Origin: Hyphomonadaceae bacterium UBA7672
GTDB taxonomy: Bacteria; Pseudomonadota; Alphaproteobacteria; Caulobacterales; Hyphomonadaceae
DNA: 64,000 nucleotides
Assembly (NCBI GenBank): GCA_002483135.1
Contig: DLHI01000032.1
Span: 1-64,000, forward strand
Reading direction: 5' to 3'
The position numbers and the translations under genes were made by a program. Below the pieces are notes generated by a model. That model saw nothing but the letters and a program-made list of their open reading frames with translations. It did no database searches and was not told where the DNA came from. This document shows, one piece after another, positions 17,136 to 26,712 of this stretch. Each line of letters starts with the position of its first letter. Positions within the stretch are counted from its first letter, which is position 1.

Positions 17136-18140
17136 ATGATACAGCGTGAGTATACCTGGTCTTCGATCTTTGCCTGGGGGCTGACCCTCTCCGGCGCCGT
17201 GCTGGCGACAGGCGGCGCGATCGGCATGTTCTGGCCGCATCTCGACATCAGCTGGATGTGCGTTGTCGCTTTCGCCGGCATGATGGCGTTCGGCATCGGC
17301 CTCGTTAACTGCTCGGCAGCCGGCGCGCTGCAGGCGATCAAGCATCGCAAGCCCGATGGGCGGCAGGTGGAGTGGGCCGTGCTCATCCCGGCGCTGGTCT
17401 GCACGCTTGGGTTCGTTTTCGCCACCAATGTGGGCGTCCACATGGGCTGGGAGATCGTGATCGCCAATGCGCCGGAAGGCGCCAAGCTGCCGCCGGCGGT
17501 GGTGGTCGATTCCGTGTTCTACATCTTTGCATTCGCCAAGCCCGCAATGGCCTGGATCGTCGAGGGCCGGAAATCGATGGACGCGGAGGCCTACGCCGCG
17601 CATCGCGCTGCGCGCCGGCAAGAGGCCAACGAGATGGCGGAAGCAGAAATGATCCGCGCCGCGTTCGCGCGAGCGGGCGCCGTTGCGGAGCAGACGGATC
17701 AAGCGGGCGAGGCTATCGCCGAAGGCTCCGCGGCATTGGCCGAGCCTGCTGCGACGGCCGAGCCGCAGCCGGCCTCAGCAGTCACTGCTGAGACGACGCC
17801 GGAGGCAGCGCCCGAGCCCAAGGCCCGGCAGGTCAAGACGCGCCGCAAGTCGCGCACCGTCGAAGAACAACGCGCCGCCGCGATGAAGGCCGCCGAACGC
17901 CGGTTTGCCGCTTTCCGCGAACAGCACATGGGCCGCGTGACGGATATCGAGCAGGCGCGCCTGGAACAGTCGCTGACGCCGCTGCAGATTGCGCTGGCTT
18001 GCGACAACCTCATCGAGCGCGGCGAGAAGCCGACGCTGCGCCGCGTGGCGGAGATCATGGGCGTGTCGCAGATGCGCGTCGAGAAGGCCTGGCCAGCTGG
18101 CGTACCGCTGGACGGCACGGGGGCATATCGGGCGGCTTGA
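17136..18140 (+). CDS. Four-helix membrane protein with C-terminal HTH-like segment
   Basis: 334 residues. Four hydrophobic helices lie in the first 150 residues (for example LSGAVLATGGAIGMFW and VLIPALVCTLGFVFATNVGV). A charged helical and Ala/Glu/Pro-rich region follows (about 155-270). The C-terminus has TLRRVAEIMGVSQMRVEKAW, which reads like an HTH with a Gly turn (IMGVS). No known family is recognised. The start is ATG 17136, after a strong palindrome; upstream in-frame residues are unnatural. A membrane-bound DNA-binding protein is a reasonable but untested guess. Confidence 0.6.
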   Translation: MIQREYTWSSIFAWGLTLSGAVLATGGAIGMFWPHLDISWMCVVAFAGMMAFGIGLVNCSAAGALQAIKHRKPDGRQVEWAVLIPALVCTLGFVFATNVGVHMGWEIVIANAPEGAKLPPAVVVDSVFYIFAFAKPAMAWIVEGRKSMDAEAYAAHRAARRQEANEMAEAEMIRAAFARAGAVAEQTDQAGEAIAEGSAALAEPAATAEPQPASAVTAETTPEAAPEPKARQVKTRRKSRTVEEQRAAAMKAAERRFAAFREQHMGRVTDIEQARLEQSLTPLQIALACDNLIERGEKPTLRRVAEIMGVSQMRVEKAWPAGVPLDGTGAYRAA

Positions 18141-18155
18141 TCCCGCTCGGCAACA

Positions 18156-18277
18156 CATCCTTCGAGACGATCGCTTCGCGATCCCTCAGGATGAGGCCGG
18201 TCGGCGTTGCAATGTTTCCAACTCAGCAAATTTCATCCTGAGGGATTGGCCCGTGAGGGCCAATCGTCTCGGAGGGT
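18156..18277. repeat. REP-like long inverted repeat, family D
   Basis: Left arm 18156-18195 and right arm 18230-18277 are inverted relatives sharing TTCGAGACGAT and ATCCCTCAGGATGA. Each arm has its own tip hairpin (CGCTTCGCG on the left; TTGGCCC/GGGCCAA on the right). The form CATCCTTCGAGACG...CTCAGGATGAGG is widespread in alphaproteobacteria. It sits between two convergent genes and may terminate both. Confidence 0.8.
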
Positions 18278-18292
18278 GAATTCGGCCCTGCC

Positions 18293-19957
<1,665 letters not shown>

Positions 19958-20150
19958 CTGGGTGTCCTTTGGGGGAAGCGCGGCAGGTAGATGGCAGCCC
20001 GGGGGCCGGGGATCAAGCGATTGCCGGGGAATCCGCGCCCGCCTGGGGAATGTGCGGCGCGGCCGAATTCGCAGACCGGCCTGCGGCCTGATGCTTGAGT
20101 TCCTGGCGGTTTCGGGGATAGCTGGCGGCGTCAGAAGGGGACAGCTTCAA

Positions 20151-20648
20151 ATGCTCAGGCTTTTCAATGCCGTCGGCGCCATGTTCGCGCTGGGCGCGGC
20201 TCTTTTGTTCGCAGCCATGCCGGCGAACGCCCAAATCATCGACGGCTCCTCGCCTGAGGCAGTGGCGGCGGTGCTGGAGGATTACGGTCTCGCGGTGGAG
20301 ATCGAGTCTTTGGACGACGCCGAAGGGCCCGTGCTGAGTTCATCCACCGACAACTTCATGTTCCTGGTCACATTCGAGGCCTGTGACCCGGATGGAACGG
20401 GATGCGAGCTGATCGTGTTCCGCAGTGGGTTTTCGTTCGACCCCGAGGACCAACCTGACCTCGAAACGCTGAACAGCTGGAACAACGAGCTGTGGGGCAA
20501 GGCCACCATGGACGAGGAAGGCAATCCGTGGATCGCGCTTGAGGTCAACATCGTCGGCGGCGTCACGGAAGACAACCTGACGGACACGTTGATCTGGTGG
20601 GAAGGCATGATGATCGATTTCGCAGACTATATCGGATACGAATACTGA
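20151..20648 (+). CDS. YbjN domain exported protein
   Basis: 165 residues. Signal peptide MLRLFNAVGAMFALGAALLF ending in MPANAQ. The mature part looks like a YbjN domain: SPEAVAAVLEDYGLAVEIE, FMFLVTFEACDPDGTGCELI and LNSWNNELWGKATMDEEG. YbjN-type proteins are poorly understood; cytoplasmic E. coli YbjN affects motility and stress responses, while exported forms occur in alphaproteobacteria. It is strongly acidic. The next gene begins 2 bases after its stop, so they are co-transcribed. Confidence 0.78.
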   Translation: MLRLFNAVGAMFALGAALLFAAMPANAQIIDGSSPEAVAAVLEDYGLAVEIESLDDAEGPVLSSSTDNFMFLVTFEACDPDGTGCELIVFRSGFSFDPEDQPDLETLNSWNNELWGKATMDEEGNPWIALEVNIVGGVTEDNLTDTLIWWEGMMIDFADYIGYEY

Positions 20649-20650
20649 GC

Positions 20651-21415
20651 ATGGCAGGTCAGAACCGCGTTCTTCTTGGGCTTGTCTGCGCGCTACTGGC
20701 GGCGGGCTGCGGCGGCGAGCCGACGGGCGCGCCGGCGGTTCCGGTTGCAGGCGACACTGTTGCGGCGGCGGACGCGACCTGCCGGAATGGGGCGCTGCTG
20801 CCGATAACCGGGTTGTGCAACACGGCAGACCCTTCGCTGTTTCTCGCGACCGACGAGACGATCGAGACGTTTGCGACGCGCTGCCTGTGGCGGACGGAGG
20901 AAGTCCAGCTTTCGGCCGACGAAGTGCTGGTGTTTCGCGCGCAGGACTGCTCGCCCGAGGGTTGGGTGCGCACGGTCTACAGCCATGTCGGCGGCTATGT
21001 GAAGGACCGCATGGACGGCACGCCGGAAGACCAGGCGGGTTTTGCGCTGCAGATCTTTCCGCTGGCTGCGGGGGAATCGCCTGAAGACGCGGCGATGAAG
21101 ACGCTGGAACTTGCGCCGGAGGATCAGCGTGGACGCTGCATCGTCGCGAAAAAGCAGGGGCCGAAGCTGGCTGGGTATCCATTCGCCCTGGAGCCGGGAC
21201 CGGAGTTGAAGGCCGAGCTTGATGCATTGTACCCGGACGAGCCCTATGACGCCTGCGGGCCCAACGGGTTCACGGGAGATGCGATGCAGTTCTGGGAAGG
21301 GCGCAAGACCGTGGCGCTGTTTCACATGCTGGGCCAGGACACGCCGGCGTGGGACCCGGCGAGTTTCACCTTCTATCACCGCGCGGCCGACGGAAGGTGG
21401 GCGAAAGCCTCCTGA
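20651..21415 (+). CDS. Hypothetical lipoprotein
   Basis: 254 residues. The N-terminus MAGQNRVLLGLVCALLAAGC has a lipobox (LAAGC). The mature protein has several Cys residues (ATCRNG, LCNTAD, TRCLWR, QDCSPEG, GRCIVA, DACGPNG), at least six, so disulfides in the periplasm are likely. No family recognised. It begins two bases after the YbjN gene. The tight spacing suggests shared function in the envelope. Confidence 0.68.
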   Translation: MAGQNRVLLGLVCALLAAGCGGEPTGAPAVPVAGDTVAAADATCRNGALLPITGLCNTADPSLFLATDETIETFATRCLWRTEEVQLSADEVLVFRAQDCSPEGWVRTVYSHVGGYVKDRMDGTPEDQAGFALQIFPLAAGESPEDAAMKTLELAPEDQRGRCIVAKKQGPKLAGYPFALEPGPELKAELDALYPDEPYDACGPNGFTGDAMQFWEGRKTVALFHMLGQDTPAWDPASFTFYHRAADGRWAKAS

Positions 21416-21497
21416 TCGCCACGCCCTGCCCGCGTTCTCGCCGCATGGCTGTCGCACGCGCATCGCTATAGATTCGTCACGTCAAAGGGAGCTTCTC

Positions 21498-21860
21498 ATG
21501 CGCACTGCGCCGTTTCTCGTTTCTCTGATTGCCCTCGCCGGAGCCGGCGCATGCGCAACGCCCGAGGCAGTCGTCGAGCAACCCGCATCCGCGCCGCAGC
21601 CCATGATCACGGGCGGCTACTCCCCGGCAAGCCTGGATGATGAGTGGGTGAAAGCCGCGCAGGCGATGGCGGTCAATGAGATCTACCGCGTCGACAAGAC
21701 CAGCGCGACCGTGCAGTCGGTCAGCGCACAACAGCAGGTGGTTGCGGGACTGAACTATCGCTTCGACATCACCCTGTCGGACAATTCGCGGTTCGGCGTA
21801 ACGGTCTATCGCGACCTGCAGGGTGGAATGCAGGTCACCAATTTCGAGAAGCTGGGCTAA
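21498..21860 (+). CDS. Cystatin-like small lipoprotein
   Basis: 120 residues. The start MRTAPFLVSLIALAGAGAC gives a signal with a lipobox-like AGAC. The mature domain has an N-terminal Gly pair (TGGYSP) and the QQVVAGLNYRFDITLSD segment, which resembles the Q-x-V-x-G hairpin and strand of cystatins. Cystatins inhibit papain-like cysteine proteases through this hairpin. Similar cystatin-fold domains in bacteria are often of unknown function, so inhibition is not certain. The gene has AAAGGGAGC as ribosome site and may share the operon with the two upstream exported proteins. Confidence 0.7.
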   Translation: MRTAPFLVSLIALAGAGACATPEAVVEQPASAPQPMITGGYSPASLDDEWVKAAQAMAVNEIYRVDKTSATVQSVSAQQQVVAGLNYRFDITLSDNSRFGVTVYRDLQGGMQVTNFEKLG

Positions 21861-21877
21861 CGGGCCGGCCTGACCGA

Positions 21878-22369
21878 TCAGGCCATCATCGCGCGGCAGA
21901 CGGCTTCGAGGCCATCGGCATCGCGCTGATCGAAGGCGGCGAATTCCGTCGAATCGACGTCGAGGACAGCGACGAGTGCGCCCGCTGAATCAAACACCGG
22001 CACGACGATTTCAGAGTTCGATCGGCTGTCGCAGGCGATGTGCCCCGGGAAGGCGTGGACGTCGGGCACGATGATGGTCTCGCGTGCAAGCGCGGACGCG
22101 CCGCAGACGCCCTTGCCGAAGGGGATGCGCAGGCAGCCGAGCGTTCCTTGGTAGGGGCCGACGACAAGCTCGCGGGTTTTCAGCGGATCGACCTCGTAGA
22201 AGCCGCACCAGAAGAAGCGGTCGCCGAAAGCTGCCTTGAGCAGCGAGACGGTTGTTGCGTAGCGAGCGGTGCGCGAGGTTTCGCCGGCGACGACGGAGGC
22301 TATTTCAGCGACAAGCTCGGAATAGGCGGCCGCCCTGTCGGCCGAATAGGCGGCCTGTGTTTCGGCCAT
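21878..22369 (-). CDS. msrC: Free methionine-(R)-sulfoxide reductase, GAF type
   Basis: 163 residues. Reduces free Met-(R)-sulfoxide through cysteines in a GAF fold. Seen: FFWCGFYEVD, GTLGCLRIPFGKGVCGAS and HIACDSRSNSEIVVPV, which hold the three conserved Cys, and LDVDSTEFAAFDQRDADGL at the C-terminus. Length matches the family. It starts 3 bases after the MarR gene's stop, so both lie on one transcript and the regulator may respond to oxidants. Confidence 0.93.
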   Translation of the reverse strand: MAETQAAYSADRAAAYSELVAEIASVVAGETSRTARYATTVSLLKAAFGDRFFWCGFYEVDPLKTRELVVGPYQGTLGCLRIPFGKGVCGASALARETIIVPDVHAFPGHIACDSRSNSEIVVPVFDSAGALVAVLDVDSTEFAAFDQRDADGLEAVCRAMMA

Positions 22370-22372
22370 CGG

Positions 22373-22783
22373 TCAGGACGCTTTCGCGAGGCGACCGTAG
22401 AGGGCCTCCAGCGTGACGGCGAGATCCTTCTGCTTCTCCGCGCTGAGATCCTCGATCGCAGCGGTGAGGCGGTGGACGGGATCATGCTCGAGCAGGGAAC
22501 GACCGGCGGCGGTGAGATCGATACGGCGGATGCGACGGTCTTCCGGATCGGCGCGGACGGTGACCAGATCCTTGCGGGCAAGCGATGACACCGCGCGGGA
22601 CGCCGGCGCGTGGGTTACGCCAAGATAAGTGGCGACCCCGCCGACGGTGCGCGCCTGACGGCCAGCCCTTGCCAGGTAACGAAGCACGGCCCACTGGCCA
22701 GCGTGAATGGCCCGGGGACCGCGCGCATCATAAACCGCGCGAGCGGTCTGTTCGAGCAGCCGGGCAACAACGCTGGCGTCCAT
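22373..22783 (-). CDS. MarR family transcriptional regulator
   Basis: 136 residues. The winged-helix core shows IHAGQWAVLRYLARAG, the recognition-helix region THAPASRAVSSLARKDLV and the wing RADPEDRRIRRIDLT. MarR proteins are small dimeric repressors of stress or efflux genes. I start at ATG 22783 (MDASVVARLLEQ) with GGGAG upstream; an earlier start would add an odd 31-residue leader. It precedes msrC by 3 bases. AT-rich candidate operators lie upstream near 22918-22930. Confidence 0.85.
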   Translation of the reverse strand: MDASVVARLLEQTARAVYDARGPRAIHAGQWAVLRYLARAGRQARTVGGVATYLGVTHAPASRAVSSLARKDLVTVRADPEDRRIRRIDLTAAGRSLLEHDPVHRLTAAIEDLSAEKQKDLAVTLEALYGRLAKAS

Positions 22784-23106
22784 GACCGTCCAACTCCCTG
22801 TCGTGTCGCCGAACGGCCAGGAGGGGACCTCGATTCCCGCCGCAAACGTCCGACACTTCTTGCAAGCCAGTAGCAATCAAACATATTACTTGCACGTCAA
22901 TTCGAAAAGGTCGCGTAGTAAATATATTACCGCGCCGAAGACAAAATCCTGAATATACCTGCATTTTTGCAGAACGCAGCGGCCACAGGTCTTAACGTTC
23001 GAGATCGATCCGTTAAGAATTGATCCGGAAACTACGCCGTCGCGAAGCAGATCAGCGTCCATGCTAGGGAGAATCAGTTTTCGTGAGTTTTATACTTACG
23101 AATACT
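22784..23106. other. AT-richer intergenic region between the MarR gene and tRNA-Gly
   Basis: About 320 bases without a gene and clearly more AT-rich than the surroundings. It contains GTAAATATATTAC (22918-22930, ends symmetrical), the hairpin CTGCATTTTTGCAG (22959-22972) and an inverted pair CTTAACG (22991-22997) / CGTTAAG (23011-23017). The promoters of the leftward MarR-msrC unit are expected here; the GTAA...TTAC dyad is a possible MarR-type operator. Confidence 0.5.
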
Positions 23107-23180
23107 TGGAGCGGGTGAAGGGAATCGAACCCTCGTCGTAAGCTTGGGAAGCTTCTGCTCTACCATTGAGCTACACCCGC
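23107..23180 (-). tRNA. tRNA-Gly, anticodon CCC
   Basis: 74 bases on the leftward strand including an encoded CCA. The acceptor GCGGGTG pairs with CACCCGC, the D-arm GTAGCTCAATGGTAGAGC and T-arm GGTTCGATTCC are normal. The anticodon loop TTCCCAA gives CCC, reading GGG. Confidence 0.95.
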
Positions 23181-23372
23181 AACAGGCTTGCCTTGCCGGT
23201 ATACGGCCCGGATTGCGCAGCCGGCATTTTGCGCAACTGCATACTATCCGCAAGCGGTTCCAAGACTTGGTATGTTCTACAATCGCGATTCCGCGGCTTC
23301 ATGCGCGGGAACGTGCCAATTGGTGCGGAATTCTGCTTGACCGAGCGGCCCGTGCGGCCCTGAGGTGAGGAA

Positions 23373-24824
23373 ATGGCGATGCCGGGGGCTTTTGTAATAT
23401 TTGGCGCGACGGGCGACCTGGCCCGGCGAATGCTTTTTCCGTCGCTCTATTTCCTGGACGCGGACGGATTGCTGCCTGCGCAGCTGCGAATCATTGGCGC
23501 TGCGCGCTCGACCCTGACCGACGCGGATTTCCGGAAACAGGTGGAGGGATGGGTTCGCGAGCGAGCGGGCGCCTTCTTCTCCGAAGCGGCCTGGGCCAGC
23601 TTTGTGACGCGCCTGTCCTACGCCGCGGGGGATTCGGCCTCACCGGCCGCCTATGCAGTGCTGCAGGAGAAACTCAGAGGCGCGGAAGGCGGCGCGCTGT
23701 TCTACCTGTCCACCTCACCTGCCCTCTACATTCCGATCGTGCAGGGTCTTGCCGCAGCGGGCCTAACCTCGCCGCCCAACGGCGTGATCGTGGAAAAGCC
23801 GATCGGCAATAGCGGGCGCACCTGCGACGAAATCAACAGCGCCATCGCCGAACACTTCCCTGAGAACCGGACGTTCCGGATCGATCACTATCTCGGCAAG
23901 GAAGCGGTGCAGAACCTGATCGCGCTGCGCTTCGCCAACGCGCTGTTCGAGCCGCTGTGGAACCGCCATTCGATCGACCATGTGCAGATCACAGTGGCCG
24001 AAACGCTCGGTGTCGAAGGCAGGTTCGGCTACTACAACGAGTACGGCGCGACGCGCGACATGGTGCAGAACCACTTGTTGCAGCTGCTGTGCCTGATCGC
24101 GATGGAGCCGCCGTCCGACATGCGGCCCGAAACGATGCACGGCGAGAAGGTGAAGGTGCTGCGCGCGTTGCGCCCCATCCGCGATTCAGAACTGATCGAG
24201 AAGACATCGCGTGGTCAGTACACACGCGGTGTCGCGGACGGGAAGACAGTACCGGGGTACGTCAACGAGGAAGGCGGAACGGCTTCGGATACGGAGACCT
24301 TTGTCGCGTTGTGCGCCCACGTGGACAACTGGCGCTGGGCTGGAGTCCCATTCTACCTGCGCACGGGAAAGCGCCTGCCTATCCGCCATTCGCAGATCGT
24401 GATCGAATTCAGGGACGTACCACATTCGATCTTCACCGGCGCACCGCTGATGGCCAACCGTCTGGTCATCACGCTGCAACCGTCGGAATCAATCTCGCTC
24501 ACGATCATGAACAAGACCCCGACGCTGACGCAGGGCGGATACGAACTCCAGCCCCTGTCGCTGAATCTGTCGCTGATCGACGCATTCAAGGGCGATAGGC
24601 GGGTTCGGATCGCCTACGAGCGCCTGCTGCTGGAGGCAATCTCCGGCAGCACGACGATGTTCGTACACAGGGACGAGGCGGATGCGGCCTGGGCCTGGAT
24701 CGACCGCATCATCGACGGCTGGGCGCGCACGGGATTGAAGCCGACCTCTTATCCCGCTGGCAGCTGGGGCCCAGCGGGCGCCTTCGCGCTTACCGAACGC
24801 AACGGACATAGTTGGCACGAATGA
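23373..24824 (+). CDS. zwf: Glucose-6-phosphate 1-dehydrogenase
   Basis: 483 residues. Oxidises glucose-6-phosphate to 6-phosphogluconolactone, the entry to the Entner-Doudoroff route. Seen: nucleotide motif FGATGDLARR (residues 9-18), VEKPIG, and the active-site RIDHYLGKE. FRIDHYLGKEAVQNL is diagnostic. Full length. ATG 23373 has GAGGTGAGGAA upstream. The 190-base leader contains the 11-base palindrome CCAAGACTTGG (23260-23270). pgl overlaps its stop by 4 bases. Confidence 0.97.
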   Translation: MAMPGAFVIFGATGDLARRMLFPSLYFLDADGLLPAQLRIIGAARSTLTDADFRKQVEGWVRERAGAFFSEAAWASFVTRLSYAAGDSASPAAYAVLQEKLRGAEGGALFYLSTSPALYIPIVQGLAAAGLTSPPNGVIVEKPIGNSGRTCDEINSAIAEHFPENRTFRIDHYLGKEAVQNLIALRFANALFEPLWNRHSIDHVQITVAETLGVEGRFGYYNEYGATRDMVQNHLLQLLCLIAMEPPSDMRPETMHGEKVKVLRALRPIRDSELIEKTSRGQYTRGVADGKTVPGYVNEEGGTASDTETFVALCAHVDNWRWAGVPFYLRTGKRLPIRHSQIVIEFRDVPHSIFTGAPLMANRLVITLQPSESISLTIMNKTPTLTQGGYELQPLSLNLSLIDAFKGDRRVRIAYERLLLEAISGSTTMFVHRDEADAAWAWIDRIIDGWARTGLKPTSYPAGSWGPAGAFALTERNGHSWHE

Positions 24825-25528
24825 GCACCGTAACGAGCCACGAAGAATCGTTCTTCCCGGACCGCAAGCGGCTGTTCGCGGGTCTGACGCAGGACATCCA
24901 CGAGCGGCTCGGCGAAGTCATCCGCAAACGGCGCAAGGCTTCGCTCGCGCTTGCCGGCGGCACGACGCCAGGCCCGCTCTACGATGCGCTGTCCAATACC
25001 GTGCTGCCGTGGGAAAAAGTGACGATCACGCTGACGGACGAGCGCTGGGTGAGTCCCGAGGATCCCGCTTCGAATGAATATCTGATCCGCGACCTGCTGA
25101 TGAAGCGGCGCGCGGCGGGGGCGACATTCGTCCCGCTCAAGACGAACCACGCCAAGGCTTCAGGCGGAGCGGGCACGGCGGAAAAGCGCATCACTCCGCT
25201 GATGCCGTTCGATATCTGCCTGATCGGCATGGGCCCTGATGGACATATCGCGTCGCTGATCCCCGGCGCCGAGGGCTATGCCGCAGCCGCCGACCCGAAC
25301 ACCACGAAGAAGCTCGCAGGCATTCACGCGCCGGGCGCGGCCGGCGCGCCAGAGAGGATGACGCTGACCGTGCCCGGCCTGCTCTCCTCGCGCCGCATCG
25401 TCGTGCTGTTCATGGGGCAGGACAAGCTGAACGTGTACAACGAGGCGAAGGCGGGCGAGGGATCCTCTCCCCTGAAGGCGCTGCTGGCCCAGAAGAAAGT
25501 ACCGGTTCACGCCTTCTGGGCGCCGTAG
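24821..25528 (+). CDS. pgl: 6-phosphogluconolactonase
   Basis: 235 residues. Hydrolyses 6-phosphogluconolactone to 6-phosphogluconate. Family motifs GGTTPGPLYDAL, TLTDERWVSPEDPASNE and GMGPDGHIASLIPG are visible; the last holds the catalytic His. The start is ATG 24821, overlapping the zwf stop by 4 bases (ATGA), so translation is coupled. In many alphaproteobacteria edd follows directly; here it is 5.1 kb further on. Confidence 0.95.
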   Translation: MSTVTSHEESFFPDRKRLFAGLTQDIHERLGEVIRKRRKASLALAGGTTPGPLYDALSNTVLPWEKVTITLTDERWVSPEDPASNEYLIRDLLMKRRAAGATFVPLKTNHAKASGGAGTAEKRITPLMPFDICLIGMGPDGHIASLIPGAEGYAAAADPNTTKKLAGIHAPGAAGAPERMTLTVPGLLSSRRIVVLFMGQDKLNVYNEAKAGEGSSPLKALLAQKKVPVHAFWAP

Positions 25529-25543
25529 TCATGGCTTGCCTGA

Positions 25544-26050
25544 TCAGGGTCTGATCGGTTCGAGGCCAGCTGCGCGGACCTGCCGCCTCAGGCTCCAGGC
25601 ATCGCCGCCGTGCTGAGCGCAAAGCTCCGGCGCAAACTCCCAGGACCTCACCGAGTTCTGCGCCACACCAAGACGATTGCCGTTGCCCGACTGCGTGATC
25701 GCGCCTGCATTGTTGTTGCCAAGCTGAACAAGGCAAGCCGTGTTATTGTCACCCGTCTGGATGATCGAGCCGGTGTTGTTGCTGCCAAGCTGGTAGACCG
25801 ACCCGGAGTTGCTGGCACCGTCCTGGCTGATCTGGCCCGTGTTGCCCGACCCGCGTTGCGTGACGCCGGCGCGATTGGCTCGACCGTTCTGGCTGACGGC
25901 TGCGCCGTTGCCGCGGCCTTGCTGGCTGATTTCCACCGTGCCGCGCCCCTGCCCTGCGAACAGAGACGGCCTGGTCTGCGCGTGGGCGGCCGAGACGCTG
26001 AGCGCGCCGATGAGGGCGGCAGCTGCGAGCTTGAGGCGAAGGGTGGACAT
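25544..26050 (-). CDS. Curlin repeat protein, CsgB-like
   Basis: 168 residues. Signal peptide MSTLRLKLAAAALIGALSVS ending in AHAQ. The core has about eight curlin units spaced by 11 residues, of the form Q-x-G-x-x-N-x-A/G (VSQNGRANRAGVTQRG, VYQLGSNNTGSIIQTG, LVQLGNNNAGAITQSG). Such repeats form extracellular amyloid. Its C-terminal 45 residues leave the repeat pattern and carry a Cys and several Arg, so it may be the nucleator (CsgB-like) rather than the main subunit. It is last in the leftward csg operon. Confidence 0.82.
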   Translation of the reverse strand: MSTLRLKLAAAALIGALSVSAAHAQTRPSLFAGQGRGTVEISQQGRGNGAAVSQNGRANRAGVTQRGSGNTGQISQDGASNSGSVYQLGSNNTGSIIQTGDNNTACLVQLGNNNAGAITQSGNGNRLGVAQNSVRSWEFAPELCAQHGGDAWSLRRQVRAAGLEPIRP

Positions 26051-26076
26051 GTGATCGCTCCGATCAGAATGACAGA

Positions 26077-26628
26077 CTATGACCGCGTGTCGCGGCAAAT
26101 TTCGCGGCCATTCGCGCGGACTTTCAGAACGGCGCGATATGTGTCGCCGCGGCCGAACGAGATTTCGGACGCGCCAAGCTTCACGCGCTCGCCGCGGGCG
26201 GCGTCGAACGGGCCGCCCTGGTTGATGTCTGAGGAGCCTGCGGCGCCGGTCTTGGTGATGACCAGCGAGTATTCACCGTTGAGCGTACGATCAGCGCGAA
26301 CAACGGGCGTGATGCGGATGCCGTTCGGCGTGCGGACGACGTCGATATCGCAAGTGAAATCGGCGCGCACGACAGCAGGCGGTGCGACGGGCTCGGGCGT
26401 GATCGCATCGGGCGCGGGCGTGCGCAGTGGAGGCGGGCCGCCATCGAGAACGGGGGGCGCCGGGGGAGCCGCGTCGAGCGAGGCGACCAGGCCGCTGTCA
26501 GATTGCGTCACGATCGCGGTGTTTGAGCCAGTGGTTGCCACCACTTCCTGCGAGACGGCAGAAGAACACGCAGCCAGAACAAGCGAGGCCGACGCCATCA
26601 TCAGACGGAGAGAGATGTCTTTGGTCAT
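26077..26628 (-). CDS. csgH: Curli assembly chaperone CsgH-like lipoprotein
   Basis: 183 residues. CsgH proteins of alphaproteobacteria prevent early amyloid formation by curli subunits in the periplasm. The C-terminal domain matches: CDIDVVRTPNGIRITPVV, YSLVITKTGAAGSSDINQGG and YRAVLKVRANGREIC, with two Cys placed to form a disulfide. The N-terminus has a lipobox (LVLAAC) and a Pro-rich spacer of about 50 residues (APPAPPVLDGGPPPLRTPAP), so this form is anchored, unlike simple soluble CsgH. It lies between two curlin genes. Confidence 0.85.
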   Translation of the reverse strand: MTKDISLRLMMASASLVLAACSSAVSQEVVATTGSNTAIVTQSDSGLVASLDAAPPAPPVLDGGPPPLRTPAPDAITPEPVAPPAVVRADFTCDIDVVRTPNGIRITPVVRADRTLNGEYSLVITKTGAAGSSDINQGGPFDAARGERVKLGASEISFGRGDTYRAVLKVRANGREICRDTRS

Positions 26629-26662
26629 GGGAATAACTCCCGTTGCTCGCCGCGGACAATTC

Positions 26663-26707
26663 CGGCGGCGTGGGCCCGGCGGATGATCACCACCCGCCGG
26701 GCCGCCG
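26663..26707 (-). terminator. Attenuator-like hairpin between csgA and csgH
   Basis: Inner stem CCCGGCGG (26675-26682) with CCGCCGGG (26694-26701) and outer stem CGGCGG (26663-26668) with CCGCCG (26702-26707), broken by a small bulge. It begins 5 bases past the csgA stop and has no T run. It could stabilise csgA mRNA or reduce read-through, giving more subunit than chaperone. Confidence 0.55.
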
Positions 26708-26712
26708 ATGCG

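Noticed and set aside
23260..23270. CCAAGACTTGG as a HexR-type site for zwf
   Set aside because: It is only 11 bases, does not match the known HexR consensus, and may be part of a promoter by chance.
25610..26686. Rightward 358-codon frame opposite csgB-csgH
   Set aside because: Its apparent repeats are the complement of the curlin repeats. The leftward genes have signal peptides and family motifs.
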